64,000 nucleotides of DNA from Runella zeae DSM 19591 (GTDB taxonomy: Bacteria; Bacteroidota; Bacteroidia; Cytophagales; Spirosomataceae): positions 181,420 to 245,419 of the forward strand of contig NZ_AUIF01000017.1 of assembly GCF_000423565.1 (NCBI RefSeq), written 5' to 3'. The notes below the pieces were generated by a model, which was not told where the DNA came from, did no database searches, and saw only the letters and a program-made list of their open reading frames with translations. Positions within the stretch are counted from its first letter, which is position 1; every line of letters starts with the position of its first letter. The translations under genes and the position numbers were made by a program. This document shows positions 9,814-18,529 of the stretch, in pieces.

Positions 9814-9893
9814 TGTTTGAATCGTTTGAATGGTTTAAGCTGTTTGAGAAGCTAAATTCAACTTTTCAAACTATCAAACTCCCCAAACACACA
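9814..9893 (-). repeat. Periodic AT-rich inverted repeat in the rpmH-rnpA spacer
   Basis: On the plus strand the left arm repeats GTTTGA or GTTTAA at 9815, 9824, 9833 and 9842, a period of 9. The right arm repeats CAAAC four times between about 9867 and 9893 with a period of 8-9. The arms are mutually complementary around an A/T-rich centre, so the rpmH-rnpA mRNA could fold here just before the rnpA start codon. It may be an intergenic repeat element or a control structure for rnpA translation. Confidence 0.55.
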
Positions 9894-9900
9894 AACAAGA

Positions 9901-10059
9901 TTATTGCTTGTGACGTTTTTCGTCAGAAACTGTTAATTTCCAACGACCTTTTTTACGACGCGCCGCTAATACTTTACGACCATTGGCCGATGACATACGC
10001 TCACGAAACCCGTGCTTGTTGCGTCTTTTGCGGTTTGAAGGTTGATATGTACGTTTCAT
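9901..10059 (-). CDS. rpmH: 50S ribosomal protein L34
   Basis: A 52-residue ribosomal protein reading [18 protein letters not shown] at the N-terminus and [18 protein letters not shown] in the middle, the universal L34 pattern. The start is the ATG complementary to 10057-10059 and the stop is TAA at 9903-9901. It has a slightly longer C-terminal tail (DEKRHKQ) than the E. coli protein. It is upstream of and probably co-transcribed with rnpA. Confidence 0.97.
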   Translation of the reverse strand: MKRTYQPSNRKRRNKHGFRERMSSANGRKVLAARRKKGRWKLTVSDEKRHKQ

Positions 10060-10218
10060 TTCTTAAAGCCTTTTATTACTTATAAATCCTTGATTTCAAA
10101 ACGAGTCCGCAAAGGTACGGAAACTTATAAAAGTTTACAAACTATTTTTCGGGGAAAAACGCGAAATTTGGCGCGGTAGCTCTCAACACCTTCTCTCATA
10201 CAAAACAAAACGCCTTCT

Positions 10219-11613
10219 ATGGGCCTATTTCGTAAAGATTTGGACGCAATAAATTCGTTAAGATCAGAAAAAAAAACTTGGCTTTTTTTCCTAATCTTTT
10301 GTGTACTGAGTGCAACAGGACATGGATTGATAGGATATTGCTGGTCGCGTTCACAAATAGGGGAACTGATTCTTACGTTTGCACCTCTTTTTTTGCTATA
10401 TACAATAGTGATTTTAAAACAGTGGCCCACTAAATGGATCAAAAGGTTGATGTGGGTTGGCGTAGGGTTAAGATTGGTTTTCTTGATGGCGACACCTGCT
10501 TTGTCGGACGATTATTTTCGCTTTATTTGGGATGGCCGATTGCTGGCTTCAGGCTACAATCCCTATTTATATCTGCCTTCTGAAATCCTGCATACTTCTA
10601 TTGCAAAAGAGGCCAATCTCACCCAAGCGCTTTATGAGGGGCTGAATTCGCCGCATTATTTTACAGTTTATCCACCGCTTAATCAGCTGATTTTTGGGGT
10701 AGCAGCTGGGTTAGGACAAGGTAGCGTGCTCATTAGTATTTTGGTACTTAGACTTTTTATTATAGCCGCAGAGGTAGGAAGTCTTTGCATAATGGCCTCT
10801 TTTCGATGGCCGAAGTATCTTCAAAAATCCCGTCGAGAAATTGTGTTGGTGTATGCCCTCAATCCGTTTGTGATTATGGAATTGGTGGGAAATTTGCATT
10901 TTGAGGCGGTGACCTTGTTTTTTGTTTTATTGGCTCTACGAGGGCTTATGAGTCTATCAAAGATGCCTTTTCAATACCCAAAATCGGCGGTAGCTTTGGG
11001 GTTAGGAGCTTCTGTAAAGCTGATTCCTTTGATATTTTTGCCTTTGATTGTGAGTAGAATAGGCTTGCTCAAGGGCGTCAAATACTCAATGATAACGATC
11101 GGGGTGGTATTGGTTTTATTTATGCCCTTTATGAGTGAAGCATTATTCCATAATTTCGGTAAAAGCTTGGATTTATATTTCCAAAAATTTGAGTTCAACG
11201 CCAGTATATACTATCTTCTACGGGAAGTAGGATTTTGGCTCACGGGCTACAATATTATTCAGGTGCTTGGCCCTGTACTGTCTTTAACAACGCTTGTGGG
11301 AGTAGGTTGGTTAGCTTTGCAGCGGCAAAATTTGTTAGAACAAATGCTACTGGCACTTACTTTGTATTTTTTGTTGGCTACTACCGTACATCCTTGGTAT
11401 ATTACTACTTTGGTAGCTTTGGGGGCGCTTACTCAGCGTTGGTACACATTGGTATGGTCGGCTTTGTTGCCTCTCACTTATGTTGCCTATCTTTCCCAAC
11501 CCTATCAAGAAAATTTACGAATGGTGACGTTGGAGTATCTCCTTGTTTTTGGGTGCTTGAGCTATGAATTTTTTCTGAAAGGCATAGATTGGGAAAAGCC
11601 TAATTTGCCTTAA
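10219..11613 (+). CDS. GT-C type glycosyltransferase (GT87/DUF2029-like), membrane
   Basis: A 464-residue polytopic protein with about ten hydrophobic segments. After the first membrane spans comes SDDYFRFIWDGRLLASGYNP, where the acidic pair in the first external loop is the catalytic signature of polyprenol-phosphate-sugar-dependent GT-C enzymes. YALNPF, LHFEAV and VHPWYI segments match the DUF2029/mannosyltransferase group. It probably transfers a sugar from a lipid carrier to a periplasmic glycan or lipid; the substrate is not known. Its last 14 nt overlap the convergent lipoprotein gene. Confidence 0.8.
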   Translation: MGLFRKDLDAINSLRSEKKTWLFFLIFCVLSATGHGLIGYCWSRSQIGELILTFAPLFLLYTIVILKQWPTKWIKRLMWVGVGLRLVFLMATPALSDDYFRFIWDGRLLASGYNPYLYLPSEILHTSIAKEANLTQALYEGLNSPHYFTVYPPLNQLIFGVAAGLGQGSVLISILVLRLFIIAAEVGSLCIMASFRWPKYLQKSRREIVLVYALNPFVIMELVGNLHFEAVTLFFVLLALRGLMSLSKMPFQYPKSAVALGLGASVKLIPLIFLPLIVSRIGLLKGVKYSMITIGVVLVLFMPFMSEALFHNFGKSLDLYFQKFEFNASIYYLLREVGFWLTGYNIIQVLGPVLSLTTLVGVGWLALQRQNLLEQMLLALTLYFLLATTVHPWYITTLVALGALTQRWYTLVWSALLPLTYVAYLSQPYQENLRMVTLEYLLVFGCLSYEFFLKGIDWEKPNLP

Positions 11614-12373
11614 TTTTTTCTTGAACAAACTTCAACTCCATGCGAGTTGAGTCGGTAGGGGTGGCATAATGAAGCCATAAATAAGAGGTGCGGGTATCTT
11701 TCGGTAAAAATAACAATCCTCTCACAGACTCACCCACCGGTAGAGTGGTTTTGCGCAACGCCATTTCCTGCCAATTAGCTCGTTCATGTTTGAGTTGTTG
11801 TGCGCGGGCTTTTTGGAGATGAACGTCGGCAATTTGTTTTTGGATGATAATATTGTAGGCTTGGTCGTGCATGTACCGATTGTTGGCTCGTTGTTGCCAA
11901 GAGCGGTCGTTGCGGCTCGAATGGACGTCGCTAGCGATAGTAGCGATAAGCAGCAAGCCATTAAAAACCGAAGAAGCGACCAGTCTTTGTTTTTGTCGTT
12001 TTATGTCAAGCGTGGTTTGCTCAATTTTCTTCTCAGGGTCGGTAGCCCGATAAATAGAAGCGTACAGTGGGTTGTGTTTGTTGCGAAGAGTATCTGACTT
12101 GGTATCAAAAGGATAATACGAAAAATCGACTGGGTCAACCAATAACGGGGCGGAAGTTCGGTTTTTGATTTCGACATCAAGCACCAAATGACTTGGGTCT
12201 TCAAATTCGTAAGAAGCTACCAAAACAACTCCATTTTGTTCGGTACGGGTCACTTCACGTCCGTCAATCCAAGCTACGTCACCCGAGGCAGGGCGTAGTT
12301 GATAATAGCTGGGCGCACATCCAATCAGAGAAAGTAAACTGAAAAATACGAGGATATAAACTGAGGTTTTCAT
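11600..12373 (-). CDS. Hypothetical lipoprotein
   Basis: A 257-residue protein when started at the ATG at 12373. This start is preferred because a lipoprotein signal follows (hydrophobic core, then LSLIGC as lipobox, Cys about residue 19). The upstream start at 12421 would add 16 residues before the signal. The mature part has a beta-rich N-terminal half and a Gln/Arg/Lys-rich helical stretch near residues 140-210. I recognise no enzyme motif. It may be anchored to the inner leaflet of the outer membrane. Confidence 0.75.
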   Translation of the reverse strand: MKTSVYILVFFSLLSLIGCAPSYYQLRPASGDVAWIDGREVTRTEQNGVVLVASYEFEDPSHLVLDVEIKNRTSAPLLVDPVDFSYYPFDTKSDTLRNKHNPLYASIYRATDPEKKIEQTTLDIKRQKQRLVASSVFNGLLLIATIASDVHSSRNDRSWQQRANNRYMHDQAYNIIIQKQIADVHLQKARAQQLKHERANWQEMALRKTTLPVGESVRGLLFLPKDTRTSYLWLHYATPTDSTRMELKFVQEKIKAN

Positions 12374-12483
12374 GACAACTTTGGCTGTTTTGTTAATCAC
12401 AAATTTGATAATAATCTTCACAAGATGTGATTAACAAAAATAACAACCATTATAATACTGCCCAAATGAATTTTGATGAATGG

Positions 12484-13062
12484 TTAAGAGGTAGCGTAGG
12501 CTGAAAGAAGTTCGTAAACTTTATGTAAAGGCAAGCCCATAATGGTATAAAATGAGCCTTCGATACGAGAAATCCCAATCATTCCAATCCATTCTTGTAC
12601 TCCATACGCACCTGCTTTGTCGAAAGGACGATAATGGGCGATATAATAATCGATTTCGGTTTCGGTCAATGTTTTAAATACTACTTGTGCCACATCGCTG
12701 AGGGTTTGGTAGCCTTCTGTACTTAGTAAACATATCCCCGTAATCACCTGATGCTCCCGCCCCGATAGTTTTTGAAGCATGGCGCGAGCTTCGGCGGCAT
12801 TAGCGGGTTTGTTTAGAATTTCGTTGTCAACCACCACAACGGTATCAGCACAGAGAATGAGCTTTTCGCCCAAATCATGCGCAAACTGTGCGGCTTTGTG
12901 CTGCGCCAAATATCCTGCTACTTCCGAAGCGGGCATATCTGCGGGAAAAAGCTCATCGGTAGGGCGAACTTGTACCGTAAACTCAATCCCCAATTCTTGC
13001 AATAACTGCTGACGGCGCGGGGAATTGGACGCAAGAATGAGAGGACGAGATAGGTCTATCAT
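12484..13062 (-). CDS. maf: Maf-like nucleoside triphosphate pyrophosphatase
   Basis: A 192-residue cytoplasmic enzyme of the Maf/Ham1-fold family that hydrolyses non-canonical or excess NTPs (dTTP/UTP type). The N-terminal LILASNSPRRQQLL is the phosphate-binding signature, CADTVV holds the catalytic acidic residue, and GREHQVITG and DKAGAYGVQ complete the family pattern. Its start codon overlaps the stop codon of the MaoC gene upstream (ATGA), indicating translational coupling. Confidence 0.95.
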   Translation of the reverse strand: MIDLSRPLILASNSPRRQQLLQELGIEFTVQVRPTDELFPADMPASEVAGYLAQHKAAQFAHDLGEKLILCADTVVVVDNEILNKPANAAEARAMLQKLSGREHQVITGICLLSTEGYQTLSDVAQVVFKTLTETEIDYYIAHYRPFDKAGAYGVQEWIGMIGISRIEGSFYTIMGLPLHKVYELLSAYATS

Positions 13063-13466
13063 ATCTTCTCTTTGTGCATAAGCGTTGCAACGCCTTTGGT
13101 AGTGATTTTTCCGGTAGTTACGTCAAACACTTCACCCAAAATCTCGCCAGTGTGCTTTTCGGGATTGAGACTTTGTACCGTAAACTTTACTTTGTAGTCA
13201 GTATCAACAAACATAGGCCGTAAAAACTGGAAAGTTTGCCCCACATAAATCGAACCATAACCTGGAAAGCGAGTGCCGATGATTTTGGTAAAAACACTAG
13301 CGCCTAGCATCCCGTGGATAATGGGGCGTTTGAAAGGCGTTGTGGCCGCGTAATCGGGGTTTAGGTGCAGTGGATTGTCGTCGCCTGTGAGCTGTGCAAA
13401 TGCAATTACATCGTCTTGGGAGAATCGAAATTCGTATTCGTAGGTATCGCCAATGGAAAGTTTCAT
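13059..13466 (-). CDS. MaoC-like (R)-specific enoyl-CoA hydratase
   Basis: A 135-residue hot-dog fold protein. The start at 13466 is chosen because MKLSIGDTYEYEFRFSQDDV begins the domain; upstream codons are unconserved spacer. The hydratase signature FAQLTGDDNPLHLNPDYA supplies the catalytic Asp and His, followed by PIIHGMLGAS. It hydrates trans-2-enoyl-CoA or acts in PHA/fatty acid metabolism. It is coupled to maf by a 4-nt overlap and follows an SDR gene, so the SDR and MaoC could act on the same acyl chain. Confidence 0.88.
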   Translation of the reverse strand: MKLSIGDTYEYEFRFSQDDVIAFAQLTGDDNPLHLNPDYAATTPFKRPIIHGMLGASVFTKIIGTRFPGYGSIYVGQTFQFLRPMFVDTDYKVKFTVQSLNPEKHTGEILGEVFDVTTGKITTKGVATLMHKEKI

Positions 13467-13524
13467 GATAAAATAATGAGTTAATATACGATAAAATCGT
13501 CTAAGATTAGATATTGATTTATGG

Positions 13525-14313
13525 TTAGAGAGAGCCTGTTTTGCCGCCATCTACTGGCAAGTTGATACCGCTAATCGCCGCTGCCGCTGGGCTACAAAGA
13601 AAAGCTACTGCGGCGGCGATTTCTTCGGGCTCAGCAAAACGCCTGAGAGGCACATCGGCCGCAAGTTGTTGGTTGATTTCTTCTACTGTTTTTCCTGCTG
13701 CTTGGGCGCGTTGTTCGTTGATAGACGTTAGACGGTTGGTGTTGGTGTATCCAGGCAGTACATTGTTGATGGTAATGCCAAATTGCGTAATTTCTAAAGA
13801 AAGGGTTTTGGCCCAACTTGCCACCGACCACCGCACTGTATTGGATACTCCCAAACCCAAAATAGGCTGCTTGACCGAAGTTGAGATGATATTTACGATT
13901 CGTCCAAAACCTGCCCTTTTCATAGAAGGTACTACAGCTTGGGTCAAGATTTGATTGTTGATGAGGTGCATTTCAAAGGCCTTCAAAAATTGCTCAGGAG
14001 TGGCTTCGATGATAGGACCTGAGGCAGGGCCTCCCGTATTGTTGACCAAGATGTGCACTTCAGGAAAAGTCGCCATATAAGTTTCAATGGCCATTTTGAC
14101 GTTTTCGCTACTAGCAAAATCGGCGACTATGTATCGGTGGATTTGGTTTTTGCTAGTATCCAAGGAAGCCAAGGTTTCTTTCAACGATTCTTCGTTGCGA
14201 GCCATTAGGGTGATATTTGCGCCCAAAAGTGCTAATTCTACCGCGCAGGCTCGGCCTATCCCTTGCGTACTTCCGCATACAATGGCCGTTTTGTGAGTGA
14301 GGTCAAGATTCAT
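13525..14313 (-). CDS. Atypical short-chain dehydrogenase/reductase
   Basis: A 262-residue Rossmann-fold protein with cofactor motif CGSTQGIGRA (residues 13-22), NNTGG near 91-95 and PVDGG at the C-terminus, as in FabG-like enzymes. The active site departs from the canonical S-YxxxK triad. Ser144 is present, but 13 residues later the sequence is SNTVR, so Tyr is replaced by Ser157 and Lys by Arg161. A subgroup of SDR proteins annotated as 3-oxoacyl-ACP reductase-like shares this pattern, and its activity is poorly understood. The stop lies 58 nt before the MaoC start. Confidence 0.88.
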   Translation of the reverse strand: MNLDLTHKTAIVCGSTQGIGRACAVELALLGANITLMARNEESLKETLASLDTSKNQIHRYIVADFASSENVKMAIETYMATFPEVHILVNNTGGPASGPIIEATPEQFLKAFEMHLINNQILTQAVVPSMKRAGFGRIVNIISTSVKQPILGLGVSNTVRWSVASWAKTLSLEITQFGITINNVLPGYTNTNRLTSINEQRAQAAGKTVEEINQQLAADVPLRRFAEPEEIAAAVAFLCSPAAAAISGINLPVDGGKTGSL

Positions 14314-14452
14314 AGCAATGGCACAAGTTTTTATTCTATAACAAAAAGAATCTATTTGGGTTTGAATTTACGTTTGTATGGAAACGTTAACCTAAATTGG
14401 CATTCGACAAAAGTTTAAATTCGTCATTTCATTTTTTAACTTACCTAAATTT

Positions 14453-15211
14453 ATGCGCAGTTTCTTATTGATTGTATGGTTGATAACATTCGCTTTTGGG
14501 AGTTGTACAGCTACACCTACTTCCAATGCTGCCCCTGTAGATCACTCTGCTTGGGACAAACTTCTGAAAAAACACGTAAACGACAAAGGTTTTGTCAATT
14601 ACACTGCTTTCAAAAAAGATTATGAGGAGCTTAAAAAGTACTTAGATATGCTGAGTGCGAGTGCTCCCAACGACAAATGGAGTAAAGAAGAACAACTTAC
14701 TTACTGGATCAATGCCTACAATGCTTTTACGATTCAGCTTATTTTGGACAACTATCCGGGAATTGGTAGTATCAAAGATATTGGTTCTAAAATCAAGATT
14801 CCGTTTGTGAATACGCCTTGGGATGTAAAATTCATAAAAATCGCAGGACAAAAGATGGATTTGAACAATATCGAGCATGGCATCATCCGTAAGAAGTTTG
14901 ATGAGCCACGTATTCACTTTGCGCTTGTATGTGCTGCCAAATCTTGCCCACCCCTCCGCAACGAAGCCTACGTCGCCGACCGCCTTAATGCGCAGTTGGA
15001 TGAGCAAGCGCGTGATTTTATTAATGACAAAACCAAGAATAATGTCACAAAAGACAAAGCTACCTTATCGAAAATTATGTCTTGGTACGGCGGAGATTTT
15101 ACCAAACAAATGCCTATCGTGGATTGGGTAAACAAGTATTCTAGTGTTAAAATCACGAAGAATACCAACATAGATTACATGGATTATAATTGGGAACTGA
15201 ATGGTAAATAA
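14453..15211 (+). CDS. DUF547 lipoprotein
   Basis: A 252-residue protein with an N-terminal lipoprotein signal (hydrophobic 4-15, then FGSC with Cys near 18). The DUF547 domain follows with the hallmarks QLTYWINAYNAFTIQLIL, IEHGIIRKKFDEPRIHFALVC and AAKSCPPLR. This fold has a conserved Cys/His arrangement and is suspected to be papain-like, but no reaction is established. It is monocistronic and ends in a clear hairpin terminator. Confidence 0.9.
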   Translation: MRSFLLIVWLITFAFGSCTATPTSNAAPVDHSAWDKLLKKHVNDKGFVNYTAFKKDYEELKKYLDMLSASAPNDKWSKEEQLTYWINAYNAFTIQLILDNYPGIGSIKDIGSKIKIPFVNTPWDVKFIKIAGQKMDLNNIEHGIIRKKFDEPRIHFALVCAAKSCPPLRNEAYVADRLNAQLDEQARDFINDKTKNNVTKDKATLSKIMSWYGGDFTKQMPIVDWVNKYSSVKITKNTNIDYMDYNWELNGK

Positions 15212-15212
15212 C

Positions 15213-15247
15213 AAAAAAGGCGGTTGAATAGACCGCCTTTTTTGTTA
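15213..15247. terminator. Rho-independent terminator
   Basis: A 12-bp stem AAAAAAGGCGGT/ACCGCCTTTTTT with a 7-nt loop, immediately after the DUF547 stop codon. The A- and T-tracts at the two ends let it work for the convergent Gfo/Idh/MocA gene as well. Confidence 0.9.
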
Positions 15248-15262
15248 AAAAAAATAACATAC

Positions 15263-16612
15263 CTAAGCTTTGACTGCTGCGGGTTTGAGATCAGTCAGAT
15301 CCGAAATTTTTACGGGTTGTCCTGTTTGAATGCTTTTTCTAGCCCCGATTCCAACCAAAATCGCCATTGCTCCGTCGCGGCTACCTGCCGATTGGCGGTA
15401 AGTGTCTTTGGCGTCGGGATTACGGAAAATCTTGTCGCGAAGGCGTGCATCTCCTCCACCGTGCCCTTCAGCTTGGGGAATTTTGATGTATTCTACTTCT
15501 CCAAAATTTTTAGAAAGCATAAGTTCGTCGTAAGGCTCGATGGTCATCTTGCCAGATTCTTTAATCCATGCTTCTAGGCGGCCTTTGGTACCGTTGAAAG
15601 CAATACGATAACCCTCATACGGTGAGTACGTAGTGAGAGAGTAGCTGACGTTTACGCCGTTGGCATAATGAATCGTCGCGGCCATTTTATCATAAATATT
15701 TATATCTTCTTTGAATACACAGCCATCGCGTAGGTAGCCGTCGTGTTTTTCGTTGTCAACGTACAAGGCCACAAGGCGCTTATCTTTGGTAACATCCCAA
15801 TAAAACTTGCAATCGTTTTTGTGAGGGCAGCTACGGCAGTTGTTTCCTCTTAGAGTACCATTTTTACCATAGTGTTCCAACGATCCTTGGGCATATACAC
15901 TTTCAGGTTCAGATTCGAGCCACCAATTGAGCAAATCAAAATGGTGACTTGCTTTGTGTACCCAAAGTGAGCCGCTGTTTTCTTTTAATCGGTGCCAACG
16001 ACGGAAGTAGTCGGCGCCGTGGCGTACATCAAGATACCAATGAAAATCTACCGAGGTCACTTTGCCAATAGCCCCTTCCCGTAGCAATTCATAAAGTTTT
16101 TGACGGTGAGGCGAATAGCGATAATTGAACGTAACGGTGACTTTCTTTCCTGTACGTTTTTCGGCATCCAAAATCGCCTGACATTTTGTTTCGTCGGTGG
16201 TCATGGGCTTTTCAGTCACAATATCAGCACCCATTTCCATGCCTTTGATGATAAACTGATCGTGGGTAGCATCTACCGTAGTGACGATGAGCAAATCAGG
16301 CTTGGCTTCGCGCATCATTTTTTCAAAGTCCGTATAAAGTGGACAATTGACATTGAGCATTTTGCGGGCGGTTTCGGCGCGGCCGGGGTTGATGTCGCAA
16401 AGACCGACAAATTCGATAATATCCCCAAATTCTTTGATAACGGGAATGCCCCACATACTAGTACCACGGTGACCCGTGCCTACCATTGCTACTTTGCGTT
16501 TGGCAGAGGTGCCGCTGGCAAATGCCGATGATGCTGCCAACACTCCAGCGGTAGCTAAGGAGCTTTTGTGCAGAAATTCGCGGCGGTTAAGAGTTTCTTG
16601 TGAATGATTCAT
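15263..16612 (-). CDS. Gfo/Idh/MocA family oxidoreductase with Tat signal
   Basis: A 449-residue NAD(P)-dependent oxidoreductase. The N-terminus NRREFLHKSSLATAGVLAAS is a Tat-type signal, so it is probably periplasmic. The Rossmann motif VGTGHRG lies near residue 44 and the family EKP motif is seen in DIVTEKPMTTDE. The substrate-binding half includes WWLESEP and a Cys cluster CRSCPHKNDC near residue 270, which could bind a metal. Bacteroidetes use exported members on glycosides, inositols and sugar acids. It is next to L-rhamnose mutarotase and the GMC/aldo-keto genes, which suggests a sugar oxidation role. Confidence 0.9.
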   Translation of the reverse strand: MNHSQETLNRREFLHKSSLATAGVLAASSAFASGTSAKRKVAMVGTGHRGTSMWGIPVIKEFGDIIEFVGLCDINPGRAETARKMLNVNCPLYTDFEKMMREAKPDLLIVTTVDATHDQFIIKGMEMGADIVTEKPMTTDETKCQAILDAEKRTGKKVTVTFNYRYSPHRQKLYELLREGAIGKVTSVDFHWYLDVRHGADYFRRWHRLKENSGSLWVHKASHHFDLLNWWLESEPESVYAQGSLEHYGKNGTLRGNNCRSCPHKNDCKFYWDVTKDKRLVALYVDNEKHDGYLRDGCVFKEDINIYDKMAATIHYANGVNVSYSLTTYSPYEGYRIAFNGTKGRLEAWIKESGKMTIEPYDELMLSKNFGEVEYIKIPQAEGHGGGDARLRDKIFRNPDAKDTYRQSAGSRDGAMAILVGIGARKSIQTGQPVKISDLTDLKPAAVKA

Positions 16613-17068
16613 GTTTGGAGGTATTTGGAAGAATGATGAGGAAAATTGAGAGGCTTATTTTAAAGAATTAGATTTTTTGAAGAAACCTAAATCATCAAAC
16701 AAAACACCTGAAAATATTCCTTATTCAATTCTACATTCTAGGTTTGGTACATTACAAATGAAATATTGACTTTTTTTATGCAAACGTTATCGGCAACGTT
16801 GTCAGTGTGTCAAAATCATGCTTTTGAGAAAACACGAAGAAAAAAATAGGCTTGCTAGGTAAGTTTGAAAGGCGGCAATAAAAAAAGCAAAAATTGTACT
16901 AATTTGAGAATTTATAATAAGTACTTACGCATAATTAGGTGAGACTTTGCGGCCCGCCGCCGCGGCAAGTTTATAACTCTTCTGATTATCAATAGTATAA
17001 GCCTAAAACCGCGCGGCGGACCGTTTGGAAAGTCTATTTTTGCTCAATTACTTACCTCTCTTTCTTTA
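16613..17068. other. Long intergenic region holding an imperfect palindrome
   Basis: About 455 nt between two leftward genes. I find no ORF or RNA gene I can support. The left part (16613-16918) is A/T-rich and presumably holds the promoter of the Gfo/Idh/MocA gene. The right part is a long imperfect inverted repeat, listed separately. Confidence 0.5.
16919..17057. repeat. Imperfect inverted repeat with GC-rich core (MITE/REP-like)
   Basis: Two arms of about 48 nt (16919-16966 and 17009-17057) face each other. The inner ends are GC-rich and near-complementary (GGCCCGCCGCCGCGG against CCGCGCGGCGGACC). Further out the arms share AGACTTT and TAAGTA in inverted orientation. The GC content stands out against the A/T-rich surroundings. 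No transposase is present, so a small non-autonomous repeat or a strong RNA stem are the options. Confidence 0.5.
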
Positions 17069-17383
17069 TTAATCCATATGAAAGACACATTCAAGAGATT
17101 CACTTACAGGGGAGTTGTCGGGATTAGTATCCATAATGTCGGCCATATAAGCCCACCATTTTTTGACAATTGGATGCTGCGGTAGCAAATCAGCAGTATG
17201 GTTTTCGGTGCGTTTTTGTACTGCAAACAAAAAGCCAGAAGACCGATGAAGGTAAATAGAATAGTCGCTTACACCTGCTTCAGAGAGGGCTGCCGAAAGT
17301 TCAGGCCAAATTTCGTCATGGCGTTTTTGGTACTCTTCCTCAAAGCCGGGCTTGAGTTTCATCACAAAGGCTACTTTTTGCAT
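17069..17383 (-). CDS. rhaM: L-rhamnose mutarotase
   Basis: A 104-residue ferredoxin-like dimeric enzyme that interconverts the alpha and beta anomers of L-rhamnose (PF05336). Conserved features are [20 protein letters not shown] near the N-terminus, with the His used in catalysis, then [14 protein letters not shown] and [11 protein letters not shown]. No rhamnose isomerase or kinase lies nearby, so it could serve a related sugar such as L-fucose. It is flanked by other leftward carbohydrate genes. Confidence 0.9.
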   Translation of the reverse strand: MQKVAFVMKLKPGFEEEYQKRHDEIWPELSAALSEAGVSDYSIYLHRSSGFLFAVQKRTENHTADLLPQHPIVKKWWAYMADIMDTNPDNSPVSESLECVFHMD

Positions 17384-17520
17384 CGTTGGAATTGGGATAT
17401 GAGTTTGGAAAAATAATCAATGAATAAAAAAGAAGAAATCTGCCAAACCTTCCTGTACTTTGGTATATCGATAATAGGAAAGAGACTCAAAGCCACGCTT
17501 GAATCTCTTTCCCACCTTGG

Positions 17521-18507
17521 TTACCAGAGATGATGTACCTGTGGTTTTATGTATTTTTCATAAATACGATTGACTGCTTCTTGCTGGGATTCAGTCAAAT
17601 TGGGTGTATTGAGGGCGGCTAAATTGGCGGTAGCTTGCTCAGGATTTGAAGCCCCCGGAATAATTGTACTGACGGCTGCAAATTCCAAAATCCAGCGCAA
17701 AGCAACAGGGGCAAGGTTGGAATATTGAGGAAAAAGAGCTTTCAGTTCTTCTACAGCTGCAAGTCCCGTCTCATACTCAATCCCTGAAAATGTCTCACCT
17801 TTGTCAAATTTTTCACCGTGACGGTTAAAAAAACGGTGGTCGCCTGCGGTAAAGGTAGAATCTTTTGAAAACTTGCCAGTCAGCAATCCACTTGCCAAAG
17901 GTACTCTCACAATCACCCCTATGTTTTTTTTGAGGGCTTGTTCAAAAAACAATTCGGCTGGGCGTTGACGAAACATGTTAAAGATGATTTGAACCGTAGT
18001 AACGTTTTCAAATTCAATGCCTTTGAGAGCTTCTTCTACTTTTTCGACGCTAATGCCCAGATTTAGGATTTTACCTTCATCTTTGAGTCGGTCAAACAGC
18101 TCAAAGATTTCGGGACGGTAATACACTTCGGTAGGGGGGCAGTGGAGTTGAATCAAATCGAGGGTTTCGAGGCCCATATTTTGCAAGCTGTCTTCCACAA
18201 ATTTGCGCAATACCGCTGGCTGATACGCTTCACTGGTATGAGGATTGAGCTGGCGTCCGCACTTGGTAGCTACATAGATGCGCTCTGAGCGGTTTTTTAC
18301 GAACTTTCCAACTGCTTTTTCACTTTCTCCAGCTCCATATACATCGGCTGTATCGATAAAGTTGATTCCTGCATCGACCGCAGCGTGGAGGATTTTTTCG
18401 GCGTTGTCGTGGCTAAAATCATCGCCCCATTTTCCGCCTACTTGCCAAGTGCCGAGACTGATTTCGGATATTTCAAAGCCCGTTTTTCCTAATTTTCGGT
18501 AATTCAT
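17521..18507 (-). CDS. Aldo/keto reductase
   Basis: A 328-residue NADPH-dependent TIM-barrel reductase. The start at 18507 is chosen because MNYRKLGKTGFEISEISLG is the usual N-terminus; a further ATG at 18537 overlaps the upstream gene by 8 nt. Catalytic-site segments are NFIDTADVYGAGESEKAVG (Asp and Tyr), VATKCGR (Lys) and IQLHCPP (His). GASNPEQATANL near the C-terminus binds the cofactor phosphate. It probably forms an operon with the gluconate dehydrogenase subunit 3-like and GMC genes upstream and reduces an aldose or ketose. Confidence 0.92.
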   Translation of the reverse strand: MNYRKLGKTGFEISEISLGTWQVGGKWGDDFSHDNAEKILHAAVDAGINFIDTADVYGAGESEKAVGKFVKNRSERIYVATKCGRQLNPHTSEAYQPAVLRKFVEDSLQNMGLETLDLIQLHCPPTEVYYRPEIFELFDRLKDEGKILNLGISVEKVEEALKGIEFENVTTVQIIFNMFRQRPAELFFEQALKKNIGVIVRVPLASGLLTGKFSKDSTFTAGDHRFFNRHGEKFDKGETFSGIEYETGLAAVEELKALFPQYSNLAPVALRWILEFAAVSTIIPGASNPEQATANLAALNTPNLTESQQEAVNRIYEKYIKPQVHHLW

Positions 18508-18529
18508 TTCTGTAATTTTGTTGAGTTGA

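Noticed and set aside
13541..13954. A 137-codon frame opposite the SDR gene
   Set aside because: Fully inside the SDR gene, with the biased composition of a reverse shadow.
16919..17057. tRNA or riboswitch in the GC-rich spacer
   Set aside because: No cloverleaf or known riboswitch core could be read; only an imperfect inverted repeat.
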